Below are positions 23,855 to 35,137 of a stretch of DNA of 64,000 bases, in pieces. The position numbers and the translations under genes are program-made. The notes under the pieces are model-generated. The model did not search any database. It was not told the origin of the DNA and saw nothing but the letters and a program-made list of their open reading frames with translations. This DNA comes from Rhizophagus clarus. Its lineage: Eukaryota > Glomeromycota > Glomeromycetes > Glomerales > Glomeraceae. The stretch lies in contig BLAL01000006.1 in NCBI GenBank assembly GCA_015698045.1, positions 124,001 to 188,000 of the forward strand. The letters are read 5' to 3'. The first letter of the stretch is position 1. Each line of letters begins with the position of its first letter.

Positions 23855-24260
23855 TTGCTTCATTCTACGTGATGAATTTATAATTGAAGATTTAGATATC
23901 GAAGAACTTAATTCTCTACTTGCAAAATTAGCTTTTGAGTGAGATTTTTGATTAAATTTGGGACCAAGTTTTAATTCAATTGTTTCAGCTTGTTCAAATG
24001 TTTTCCCTATTCAAATATCACGTTCAAAAATTTAGTAACTGGAAAAAAATCAATTTATTAATTAGAAATTCACGTTCAAACTCTTAATAATTACATAATA
24101 CCATTCAAATAGTAGGTGATCAGAATTCCAACATTGTTTCATTAAATTAGCAAAACATTCAAGTCTATCCGTATAATTCACCAAATCCGTGATTATTTCG
24201 TCAGATAATCCGTTTATCCGTTGGTATAATAAGAAACTCAGACATCGAAATTAATCAGAA
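23855..24260 (-). pseudogene. C-terminal relic of a TKL-type protein kinase
   Basis: On the minus strand, one frame gives NLMKQCWNSD, the conserved block near the end of tyrosine-kinase-like domains. After an apparent intron ending TTTTCCAG, another frame gives FEQAETIELKLGPKFNQKS and then ELSSSISKSSIINSS, the tail typical of the expanded glomeromycotan kinase family. The catalytic half is absent and the frame is interrupted (a TGA precedes GKTFEQ). No other part of the gene is found nearby. Confidence 0.65.
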
Positions 24261-24593
24261 TATCAATAGTGCTGGCCGACATTAAGATCACATGACTCCG
24301 TCTTTAAACTTTAAAATCCATATACGTACAGTATAGATGCTAGTAGAAAAGATCAAAATTTGTACAAACATACAAGAAAGAATCGTAACAGTAATGTCTC
24401 CAGAAAGAGTATAAGTATAGTATGATTTTAAATTGGTATGTGCATAGAAATCCTGCCCTGTATGTATGATTTTTATCATACACTATATATTTATAATAAC
24501 GTCTGCATGACATAGTTTAAACTTTTTTTTACTCCAGATAGAGTGCACTTTAGTGAATTAAATATACTTGCATGGAACAAAATTCTTAGTCGA
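24261..24593. other. Intergenic DNA
   Basis: Nothing recognised between the kinase relic and the target site of element C. Confidence 0.4.
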
Positions 24594-24601
24594 ATGTAAT
24601 G

Positions 24602-24978
24602 TAGAGATTGGAACCGGTTAAGGTTAACCGGTTAAGAAATCTGTTAACCGGTTAAAAAATCATTTTTAACCGGTTAATTTAGTCGGTCAATTTAATCGGT
24701 TAATTTAACCGGTTAAAATGAAGATCATTTCCATATTAGTTAAATTTGAATAAGTTAATTCTGATCAAACTTTTAACGCTGGCCAAAGTTTAACTAAATT
24801 CGGAATTTTTTTTCCTATCACAACTTAATGCCGGCCGAAATTATGTTTCGTAAATGATAATTCTGGCCAAATTTTAATGCCGACCAGAATTAAGTTTTAA
24901 CCGGTTAATTAACCGGTTAAAGAGTTGGTTAACCGGTTATTAACCGGTTAAGGTTTTTTGGACCGGTTTCAAACTCTA
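24602..24978. mobile_element. hAT-type MITE (element C) rich in AACCGGTT
   Basis: The 377-bp element is flanked by perfect 8-bp duplications, ATGTAATG (24594-24601 and 24979-24986). Its ends are TAGAGATTGGAACCGG and, inverted, TAGAGTTTGAAACCGG. Subterminal regions are crowded with AACCGGTTAA palindromes. An 8-bp duplication and a TAGAG terminus fit the hAT superfamily. It has no coding capacity. Confidence 0.9.
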
Positions 24979-24986
24979 ATGTAATG

Positions 24987-25658
24987 CTTTATTTCAGTGA
25001 GGGTTTCTTTTCTTTGAAATTGGATTGACATTAATAAAGAAAAGAAGTTAGCTAAAATGAACAAAAGGAGATGAATAAAATGAAAATAACGAAGTAAACG
25101 AAAGCCAAAATGCCACCCATAGAAAAGGAAAGAAAACGGATAATGATAATGTTACTATTTTAAAGTAAAGAAAAACGCAAAATAATAAAAGAGACGAAAG
25201 AGTTTATCTTGAATTTTACTAAAATGGTACACCGTACACGCCTAAAAGACGGTCGTGCCTGAAAAAAATAAACTACCTGATTAGTGATCAGTGTAACATA
25301 TAACACGTGATGTGGTGTTCAACACCACTGCATTTGGTGCATTTTATAATTTTCGTTAATTATCAATATTAAAATCTAGTTATGTTTTTTCCCATATATT
25401 TTTTTTTTTGTTCATAAAAGTTAAAACAGTTTAAATTTCAATGTTTAATAATAATTTTTCTTTATTAAACGTTCAAATTTATCTTACAAAGCTGTCGAAC
25501 CCATGTTTCATTTTTTATTATTTCAAATATCTTAATTCTTAAAGCAATAATTAATGCAATTTAGTATTGCTTACTCTTAATAAATAAAACTAAATCGATA
25601 AAACTAGTTATAGAACACATGATCAAAATAACGGAGCATTATTCATTATTATTTCCAT
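24987..25658. other. Intergenic DNA
   Basis: No gene or bounded repeat seen. Confidence 0.4.
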
Positions 25659-25661
25659 CTT

Positions 25662-27349
25662 CCCTATAAGAAATCTGTATACGGAAAGGATACGTTTTAT
25701 AAACATTTGATATACGTTTTTACCAATTCCGTATAATAATTCCGTATATTTAATACGTAATTCATTTTTGAATGTTTTTTAAAAAATTGGTGCATATGGA
25801 ATGTATGCGGAAAAATTAATATATACGGAACGTATACGGAATTTTTGAACTTGTTTTTTTTAAATAATGATTTTATCGATCTTATCGTCATAAGTCATAA
25901 CACGTGATCACGTGATTTTTGTTATGATACGTTTTTTGTTTATATAAACCCAGCTTTGATCTTCCACATTCTTCCACCCTGTCTTCCTGTCTTCCTCTCC
26001 CTGATTTTTTATTTCGCTATTTTTTTTTTTTTTTTAAAAAAAAACTCTTTTTTTCTTTTATTTGTTGCCCCTCTTTTTTATTCTTACTTGCTACTCTTCT
26101 TTTAAAAACTTCTTTTCCTTTATTTTTCTAACTTCGTTGCCCTCTTTAAAAAAAAAAATTTTTTTTTGGTTTTATTCTTTTATTCCCATTCATTACCCTC
26201 TCTTTTTTTTAAAAAAAAATTATTTTTACCCCCTTTTTTACTGAATTATTTCTGGATATTCTTCTCTGGCAGCATAGGTTAGAGGTTAAAGATGGACTAA
26301 CCGCGACTACTGACACAAAGTTTGTCAGGACTGGGGAATAAAAAGCCTTATTTAGTGCAGGTATTTCCAGAGTCTCTAATTTAAAAAGAGAGGTTCCTAT
26401 AAGCCGGGTTATGTAAGTTACCTTCTGCATTATTTTTCTAACTTTGTCATCCCCTTAAAAATCTTTTTTTATGTCCTTCCCTAACTTCGTTATTTCTTTT
26501 TCAAAAAAAAAAAAAAAAAATTTTTTTTATTTATTTTACTTTTTGACTTCCATCTCACTATCCTTTCTTTTTTATTTATTTTTATTCTTTTATTTTGTAG
26601 ATCAGATTTTTTTTTGGCTGCTTGGTTCCTTTTTTCTTATTGTGGGTCAATTTTGAAGTACTTTTTTTTTGTAAGTCAGGTAGGAACCGGACGTTTGGAG
26701 TTGCAGGTACTATATAGGCGGAGCTTATATTTCCTTTTTTTTTTGCTTTTAGGTTGTCTGACTCCTGATGACTTGGACGAATCCAGAATTATAGACACAA
26801 TAGGGAAGCGTTGGTCTAATTGAGTTAAAGAAACGTACTAGTGTCTTTTTTCATTTATTTTGAAGGAATAGGTTATTTCTTTGGACTAAGTGCTCCTGGA
26901 GACTTTTGATTTCTTAAAAAAAATCAAATTTCTTAAAGAAACATCAGTAGAAATAGTATTAATGTTTCTTTTTGTTTTGGTTTGCAATAGTTGGTTTGAT
27001 AGGAATAAACTATTCATAATATATTTGTGTTTTATTTTATTTTTTTTATTTTTTGATTTAATAAATAAAATTAAATTTATGTAAATAAAGTCTAGTAATA
27101 AATTGTAATAAATTGTAACATAAACAGTAAATTTAATAAGCAATAATATAAATTTCATGGTAAAACAGTGATTAAATCATGTAAATTCCGTATGCATTCC
27201 ATGCAAATTCCGTATCCAAACCATATTTATAGTGATACGGAATTGTGCAATTTTCCGTATCTTTTCAACGGTCTATTGTGATACGTTATTTCTAAGGAAA
27301 AAAATCGTATAAAAATCTTATTAAAAACGTATCCAGTTTTTTTATAGGG
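25662..27349. mobile_element. CCCTATAA-ended terminal-inverted-repeat element, 1.7 kb
   Basis: The left end CCCTATAAGAAATCTG matches the inverted right end CCCTATAAAAAAACTG, and 3-bp CTT duplications flank it (25659-25661 and 27350-27352). ATTCCGTAT motifs recur in inverted orientation near both ends. No transposase is present. A TATA box and a pyrimidine-rich leader-like stretch lie near 25941, and less A+T-rich patches occur at 26240-26430 and 26670-26830, so it may be transcribed. The superfamily is uncertain; 3-bp duplications occur in CACTA and PIF/Harbinger elements. Confidence 0.75.
25941..25948 (+). promoter_or_regulatory. TATA-box-like sequence inside the 1.7 kb element
   Basis: TATATAAA, followed by a C/T-rich stretch (CTTCCACATTCTTCCACC) like the start region of a pol II transcript. 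No protein frame follows. Confidence 0.35.
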
Positions 27350-27352
27350 CTT

Positions 27353-28933
27353 TGATTACTAATTTTTTTTTTTTTTTTAAAAAAAAAAGATATTTATATT
27401 TTTTTTGGTCTAGTTAAATTATTAAACTATATATATACACATAAAATAAAAATAGTTTGACTTTACTCAACTTAGTCAAATTTATGCGAAGCAAGATTAA
27501 ATCTTATTGTATTATTTGTTTCTTGATAAAAATAAATAGTAATTTTATTTAGTATAAGAATGAATAATCTAACTAAACCTAAAGTAAATGTTAAAAAAAA
27601 AAAAAACTTTTCAAATTATACTTCATCTCGTTTTTGTAATCTTTGATAAGTTCACATAAAGTTTTACTATTACTAGCCTAGCTAATTGTTGATTATTTTT
27701 TGATATCGTAATTTAGTGTAAAATTTTTTGGATCTTCTGGTAAGATTTTACATGTCGCCTATAATCAAGCAATATATTTCATCAAGTAATACAATGAATC
27801 AAAAACAAACACTAAATTATAAATTTATTTTTATCGGCGCATCGATCTCGTTTAGGTGGAAAAAAGACCAATAGTAATAAACCAGAACATCAATTCCTAA
27901 TAAATCGGGAGCTAGTCCGTGATATAAATTTCTTAGAATAGTATTCCCCCATCTTCACCTTTTAGTTTTTCCTATCTGGTTATATAAATTTGCGCTAAAC
28001 ATTTTAAATACGGTACTTGATCAGAATATTAATATGGGTAATAGCAAGCAAGCACTTTGTTTTTTGTGCCAAATTTGTGGCGCAGACAGCAGATTGTGGC
28101 GCAACGAAATCATAAAGAGAAATTTTTTTAATAACATATAACCTCAAAAATCCCTTGATAAATATAGTTTACTTAGAGCGATAAAGCCGTAAAGGCTGTT
28201 TCTTCACGAAATCCATTTTTGGAAACGATAGAATATTTATATGTAAAGTCAAATAACATTCAAAACCTTCTTCTGAATACTAAGTAAACTTGCAATTGAA
28301 ATTACATCTACAGTACAAGTTTGAAGCTTTATGTCGAGGAAAAAAAATCCTTAATGATGTTTTTTTAAAATTTGCCGCGTCACGAACTAGGATCTTTTAT
28401 CCTTGCCAATACACTATTCATAATATTATGTCGAATCCACCTTTTAAGTGTCTGAAAAAAAAAAAAATAAATAAAATAAATAGAAAATTAAATCTTTATC
28501 TGACTAAAACTAATTTCTGAATCAAATGTGCGATCCAATAGGAAAATATGGGTAGGAATCAATGGCTTTAAAAACTCCAAGTGCTCGAGGATGAACTAAT
28601 GGCGCTAAAGTTAAATAGAGTATACCGTTATTTGCTCACAATGTGATCATCTTGCATAAACTTTTAACAGATTTCTCAAACTCCATGCCAGGTGATTTCT
28701 TCTTTGCGAAGTTTCAAAATGGTCTCGCCACAAAGCATGTCTCGTAACTTTTTTACGTTCGCAAAAACTCAAGTTTCTTCTGTGTTATAATTTCAAACTA
28801 CTTCGCCTAAAATTGGAAAAGAAATAGGACTTTCCTATAAACTTAGATAAAAAGGATTTTCATACAAAATGTAGTGAAAGTTAACGTCTAGTGATCTTGA
28901 AGTCGCATTTTTCAACTCTTCATAACATTTAAT
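27353..28933. other. Intergenic DNA
   Basis: No gene recognised. An open frame at 28290-28520 has no motif, promoter or splice support. Confidence 0.4.
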
Positions 28934-29640
28934 TTTTGGAATAAAGCAGGCATCTTTCTGCAACTAGACATTTGTCTCAGAAAAAAATAAAGAAAAGATT
29001 ATTGTTTATTACTCCGAAAACTGAAGTCAAAATAGAAAAAAAGTTACATAATTAACTTACCATTTAATTAATGGTTGTAGTCGATTGTATTGTTATTAAC
29101 GGGACCATAATCAAAAAGAGTTCGTTTGATAATGCAAGTTCCAATAAGGCCATTCACCTAACAACATTCCTTGCGAAATATTTTTAGGATTATCACCACC
29201 TACCAAACACAAAAGCGTTTCTCGGTTTTTTGGTCACCATGCCCCACTCATGCACTTCGAAACATACATAAGAATGTTTCTCGGTTGTCTTGACCTACAA
29301 AACACAAAAGTGTTTCTCGGTTATCTCCACCTACAAAACACAAGAGTGTTTCTCGGTTTTATCTCCACCTACAAAACACATAAGTGTTTTTCGGTTTCTC
29401 GGGTTCTTTCCACCTACCGAAACACAAAGTGTTTCCTCGGTATCTTGGCCTCCGGCCCGTTCATCGATCGAAACATGGGTAATGTTTCTAAGATTATTTC
29501 CACCTACCAAACACAAAGTGTTTCTCGGTTTCTCGGGTTCTTTTCCACCTATGGAACACAAAAAAAGCGTTTCAAGGTTTCTCGGAGAGAAGGAAACTTG
29601 CAGTATAAAAGTACTTTCTTTTTGCTAGTATCAAGTAATA
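28934..29640. repeat. Tandem duplication, copy 1, with hairpin minisatellite
   Basis: About 0.7 kb repeated at 29650-30372. Inside (29200-29580) are about ten units of the type CCACCTACAAAACACAAAAG followed by TGTTTCTCGGTT. Each has a short inverted pair (AACAC / GTGTT, or GAAACA / TGTTTC) able to form a hairpin. Confidence 0.85.
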
Positions 29641-29649
29641 TAAGAGTTA

Positions 29650-30372
29650 TTTTATGGAACAAGAAAGGCACCTTTTTGCAACTGGTCATTTGTCTCACAT
29701 TTATTCGGAAAAATAATGAAAAGATTATTGTTTATTACCGGAAAAAAGTCACGTAATTATCTTATCTCAAGGATAATTTAATTTATGGTACCTCGAGGAT
29801 AATTTAATTTATGGTTTTAGTCAAGTGTATTGTTATTAACGATACCATAATCAAAAGAGTTCGTTTGATAATGCAAGTTCCAATAAGGCCATTCACCTAA
29901 CAACATTCCTTGCGAAATATTTTTAGGATTATCACCACCTACCAAACACAAAAGCGTTTCTCGGTTTTTTGGTCACCAAGCCCCACTCATGCACTTCGAA
30001 ACATAAGAATGTTTCTCGGTTGTCTTGACCTACAAAACACAAAAGTGTTTCTCGGTTTTATCTCCACCTACAAAACACAAAAGTGTTTCTCGGTTTTGTC
30101 TCCACCTACAAAACACATAAGTGTTTTTCGGTTTCTCGGGTTCTTTCCACCTACCGAAACACAAAGTGTTTCCTCGGTATCTTGGCCTCCGGCCCGTTCA
30201 TCGATCGAAACATGGGTAATGTTTCTAAGATTATTTCCACCTACCAAACACAAAGTGTTTTTCGGTTTCTCGGGTTCTTTTCCACCTATGGAACACAAAA
30301 AAAGCGTTTCAAGGTTTCTCGGAGAGAAGGAAACTTGCAGTATAAAAGTACTTTCTTTTTGCTGGTATCGGG
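29650..30372. repeat. Tandem duplication, copy 2, with hairpin minisatellite
   Basis: Matches 28934-29640 over its length, with small indels and one fewer or extra minisatellite unit in places. Identity is very high within the hairpin array and lower in the flanking 200 bases, suggesting exchange or selection on the array. Confidence 0.85.
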
Positions 30373-31113
30373 TAAAAGAAAAGATCGTGCAGTAAAAGAG
30401 TCAGTTATCTAATTTTACTATTATATAGTAATCCAGATTAATGTATGACGATGTAGGTGTAATCATTTTTTATAATTTTATGTAACTTGACTCATTATGA
30501 TCATTTGTGTATAACTGCACCAAGTTAATAAAAAAAAAATTACACTGATATTTGGATTATTTCTATAGATACTGTATAATTATATAAGGATAAGAAATTG
30601 TATAGATTAATGTATGACGCATCTTAACGATCATTTTTACAATTTTTACTTTGTTAATTTTTTTAATATGATGCAGTTATACTGCCGTAGACTAATTTGT
30701 AGACTATATGAAACTATATAATTTATCTTAATAATAATGAATCAATCATACATACTTCAATTATTCTATGTTTAAATTTCTGACTTTATATTATACTTTA
30801 TCGGTGGCGTAAATCAATCAATTTTTATAATACAGACCGCAGTAGCTAAAGTCGCGTTACGCGTTATTTATTATTTATTTAAGTAGCATGACTCATTCGA
30901 TTTATACTTTATTAATTATAACTTACGTAATAATTGACTAATATTAAAATAAATAATTATTGCGAAATACCCATTAATAAATATTTACTCTTGTAAGCAT
31001 GTTTATGAAAAAGTATATATAGTTCCATTTTCTACGTTTTCATCAAGTTTATCGTGTATCAAGTTCATCGTATTTAGTACCAGAATCATCGTGCTCATCA
31101 TCATCCATTCATA
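30373..31113. other. Intergenic DNA with possible promoter of the next locus
   Basis: No gene is seen. AAGTATATATAG at about 31011-31022, some 95 bases before the next start codon, could be its TATA box. Confidence 0.4.
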
Positions 31114-32571
31114 ATGGTTAAACTTTCAAACTGGCTTAAAGTAAATCTTAAAAATAATATTGTCAACACATTAGAAGAAACAATTGAAGGCTTATTTCGG
31201 CTAAACCCACCCATAAAAAAGACAGTAGTAAACAAAAAAAAAGCGTTACAGTCATCTATGAAAAATCTATTGTGCAACAACGAAAAATTACGAAATGAAT
31301 ATGGAACATTAAATAAGTGGCTTATTGAGAAGGAGGAGAAAAAAAGGAAGTTAAATGTTATTAATGAAACTAGACGTGCTATTTTTAAGAAAGCAAGAAT
31401 TTCTTCAAGTGTTGTTAACATTGATACAAGTGGTACTTCTATAAATCATGCGGAATTTAAGAGATATAATGAGAAATCATAAATTTGAAAAAAAGCTGCA
31501 AAATGGGAATGTACAGGACAAAGAGAAAGTGCAGGAAATAAAAGAAGATATACAGGATGAACAGTGTGTTCATCAATTTTCATCAATTTCAGAACCGGAT
31601 ATACGGGAAGAACAGAACGTTTATCAATCATCGTCTCCATTAGAACGTGAATCAACACCATCAATCCCACAAAAGTTCTCGTTCACACCAGCAGAACAAG
31701 GCTCATATGTAGAGCCAATCCTCCAACACGTTGAAAGAGCGCTTTTAAAATTTTATTTTAAATTTTATTGTAACACATAACAAATATATTCCTTCTGAGA
31801 TTGTTAAAAACTTTACAGACAAATGTAATCCTCCCCGTCAAGTTGATTTTTCGGACGCAGATTTGCTTTGCATTTTGAATTTTATCATTCAAAATATTAC
31901 CTTATTTACAACCGGACATTCTAATGAAACATTGTTTCATGGAGAACACAAGATCAATCCAACCGAATTATTCAAATCATTTAAAACTGAGACACGTAAT
32001 CATCATGCCCACGCAATTACACAGCCAATGGGAAGATGGAACGATGAAGAGTTACAAAGATTGTCTACATTAGCTTTAAAAGTAGTTGTGTGTCTTGGTA
32101 AGTTTGAAGAATGCGAATATAGATTTTATTTTATCGTTCAAACTATTTATTTTTTTTATGATTTTATTGAATAATAGGAGATAAAGAATTATTCGGTCCA
32201 TTGTTAAAAATCAAAAATGAATTGGATAATAAATTAACAGAACGATTAACTCTAACAATAGAAAATAAAGACGAAGACCATGTAGATCTGGTAGACTTCG
32301 CCTTGGACAACATTAATAAAATTAAATCATCGAATCAAGAACATATAAAGCGAATTTTATAATTGGCTTTGAATAATGATAATACATTTTTGAGTATCTG
32401 GAAGAATTTGGCGTTCCGAAAGGATAAAGGAATAGTTGTTGAAAAGTTCGTCGCTATCATGAATCTACAATTTGACATGGTAATTGCATAATATTTATTC
32501 TTCAAATGGTTTATTTTACATATGACTAATTCATTAATTACTATATTTAACAGGATTTGGAAATTAAATGA
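31114..32571 (+). pseudogene. Unknown multi-exon gene, damaged (paralogue of 1659-2851)
   Basis: The N-terminal frame starts MVKLSNWLKVNLKNNIVNTL and runs to 31482. A one-base shift moves to a second frame (VQDKEKVQEIKEDIQDEQ... to about 31770). A further shift leads to VTHNKYIPSEIVKNF...QPMGRWNDEELQRLSTLALK. A GTAAGT...TAG intron follows (32098-32177, phase 1), then GDKELFGPLLKIKNELDNKL, a TAA at 32358-32360, and more homologous frame to FDM. A second intron (32480-32553) leads to DLEIK and a stop at 32571. Shared structure with the minus-strand copy shows that this was a real gene. I do not recognise its function: it looks hydrophilic and helical with no signal peptide. Two shifts and one stop make it a probable pseudogene, though less decayed than its sister. 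Confidence 0.65.
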
Positions 32572-34139
32572 GTTTATTTAGATTTAGATAGATTTGTTTT
32601 TTTTCTTGATAATGGTGTTCCATATATTAATTACTACAATTTTTTTACGCATATTTTCCAATCTTAACTTTATATTGTATTCACTTTTATATACATTTTC
32701 TCAAATATATATTAAATGTATTACTGTAGTTTACTATTCAAATAAATATATGTTAAAATATGAAAATATGTGAAAATATGTAGTATTATATTTAGTATCT
32801 TGCAATACGTTGAAATAAATACAATAAATACAAAAGTTTGGGTCCTTACGTGATAATTCTATTATTCTATAATTTATTTTTTTCATCTTGCAGTGCAATA
32901 ACTTTGCCTGCGCAAAAAAATGAATATATAATCTTAACTGATAGAATTTAAATGAAAGAAAACGGAGTTAAATATGAAAAATATGATGCATTGCTAGATG
33001 AGCTTGGCACGTTAGTATTTACGTCTTGTAATAATAAAGATTTGTCTAAGTAACTCTGAAGATTCTTAAAAGTTTCCAACTAACAAAATCACGAAACTGG
33101 AACAAATACGTCTGATAATAATTTGAAAAACGTGTAGAACCTATTTCGCATAACGAAATTATGGCTCCCATGCGTAAAAATTATCACGGGAACTCTAACG
33201 TACAATAAGTATCAACATTTCTATTAATAACCCAGGAAAGAACTTATATACTCGCCTCTAGCTTTTGAAACACACGTGAACCGCAACTACTAATAAAATG
33301 TAGACATGATAGATGAACAACTCGACCTTACTAACTTTAATTTTTTTTCATCATGATAATTATTTAAGTAGAATGATTTAATATGAATCTTTCGTAGAAA
33401 TATATGTAGTCAGAACTTGTACAACGAATCAGATAAAAACACAAAACACGAGGTTATCAAAGGAGGCTTCAGTATAAAGTTCTATTACGTTAACAGTTAA
33501 ACAAATAATTAAACAAGACAATCAAAGAATTAATTAATTTCTTTTGATATACTATTTGATATTTACTAGTAAAATGACATTGGTTTATTAACGTCATCGT
33601 CGGTCTTAAAATAATTATCAGCATGACATATAGGGCATGCATACAGTATGCACATGCGGACATGCCTATTACTTAGACGTTAAAAATTTTTGGCATGAAA
33701 AAAAGTTTTTCTTACCGCTTGTAGCTTATAAATGAAAATACTTACCACAGCCAACCAAAAGAATTTTTTCTTTTAAATAATGATTATTCAAATAAAAAAT
33801 TAAATTAATTGACGATGACAAACATTAAAATCATTGAGCAGCGCCGGCTGAATATCAATAAGAAACTAAATTAATTAAATATTAATATCCATATAGTGGA
33901 TAATTACGTAATGATTTACTTTAAAACAAAAAAAATAGTAACCAATTAACAACCAAAATTAATTGCCAAATTACCCATATTCCGCAACGTAGGCTTAAAT
34001 TTGATTTTAAAGATAATATTTTGAAAAGTTTACTACTGTACTTTTTGTGTCAATTAGAGGAATTTGCTTATCTCAACAAGTTATAATAATGACATTTCTT
34101 TTTATTGCATCTACATCTCAGGTGCAAATCATGCGAACT
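32572..34139. other. Intergenic DNA
   Basis: No gene or bounded repeat is recognised. Confidence 0.4.
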
Positions 34140-34492
34140 TGGCAATTGATTAAAATTTTCTAATGTATGATGTAAAATTGAACAAAAAAAGGAAAATTGA
34201 CTAAACTTAATTTTCTATCGTTTCCGCTAAAAAATAAATCTTTACATCATTAATCATCATAATTGATGAATTTATTTAAATATAAAAGATCGTTTTTCAA
34301 TTTCAAAATAAATTTGCTTATCGAAAAAAGGAACAAACCTCCCAGGAGGACCTAGTGTGTATATATATTATTATTTCCATTTTTTTTTAAACCCGGCATT
34401 TTTAAATTAGTAACTAAATTATATTTTTAGCCAAAAAGGCGAACGCGAAGAAGCTAAAGAATATGGCAATGAAATTCTGTCCGATGATCCAG
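34140..34492 (+). pseudogene. Relic of a small gene: promoter and an internal exon
   Basis: The upstream part (ATGATGTAAAATTG, then AATCTTTACATCAT, then a TATAAAAGATCG box) matches the region before 39805. The first exon is reduced to a CAGGAGGACC fragment at about 34340. An intact exon-like block at 34431-34492 is flanked by TTTTAG and GTAATA and reads QKGEREEAKEYGNEILSDDP. No start codon remains. Function unknown. Confidence 0.45.
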
Positions 34493-35137
34493 GTAATAAA
34501 TCATTTTCATTATCCAACTATCATTACTGATAATTAAAAATTATTTGCTGCCACTGCCCAATCTTTTGCATCCAAGATTTGCAGAACATACCCTCATTAA
34601 CCATTGATTTATAGTTATTTAAGTAGCTTTGTAATTTATTCCCAAAATTATTGATGAAATATTTTTACATTCTTTTAATACAAAAAAATGATTTATTTTG
34701 TTAATTTTACCAGAGAACATATTGTTTGATTAACCGTTAAATAATTAGCGGTGAACAAAAAAAAAATTTATAAATCGTCAAATATTATTAATCGGTTACA
34801 ACTTAAGTAGGGAATTGAGTCGACACCCAAAATCATTGTTCGATTAATTGGTTAAAATTTTTTAGGCAAGATCGACCAAAATCGACTAATAAGCTGTAAT
34901 CGATTAAAGTTCGATCAGGTATACTCGATCTAATAAACTCGAACAATTAATCGAACAATTAATCGATTAAATGTCATAAATAATTAGTATTTTATTAGTA
35001 AATTAAAATAAATAAAAAATAAATATAATAGTATTTATGCAGTTTTATACTTTCGCATTATTTATTTATAAGGAACCATCAATTTTACATAGTTTCAAAA
35101 TTATTATTAAATTGACATACAGTACATGTCAAACAAA

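Noticed and set aside
29250-30412. Several overlapping reading frames of 76-168 codons
   Set aside because: The hairpin repeats lack stops in many frames on both strands, and the frames have no domains, splice support or consistent start.
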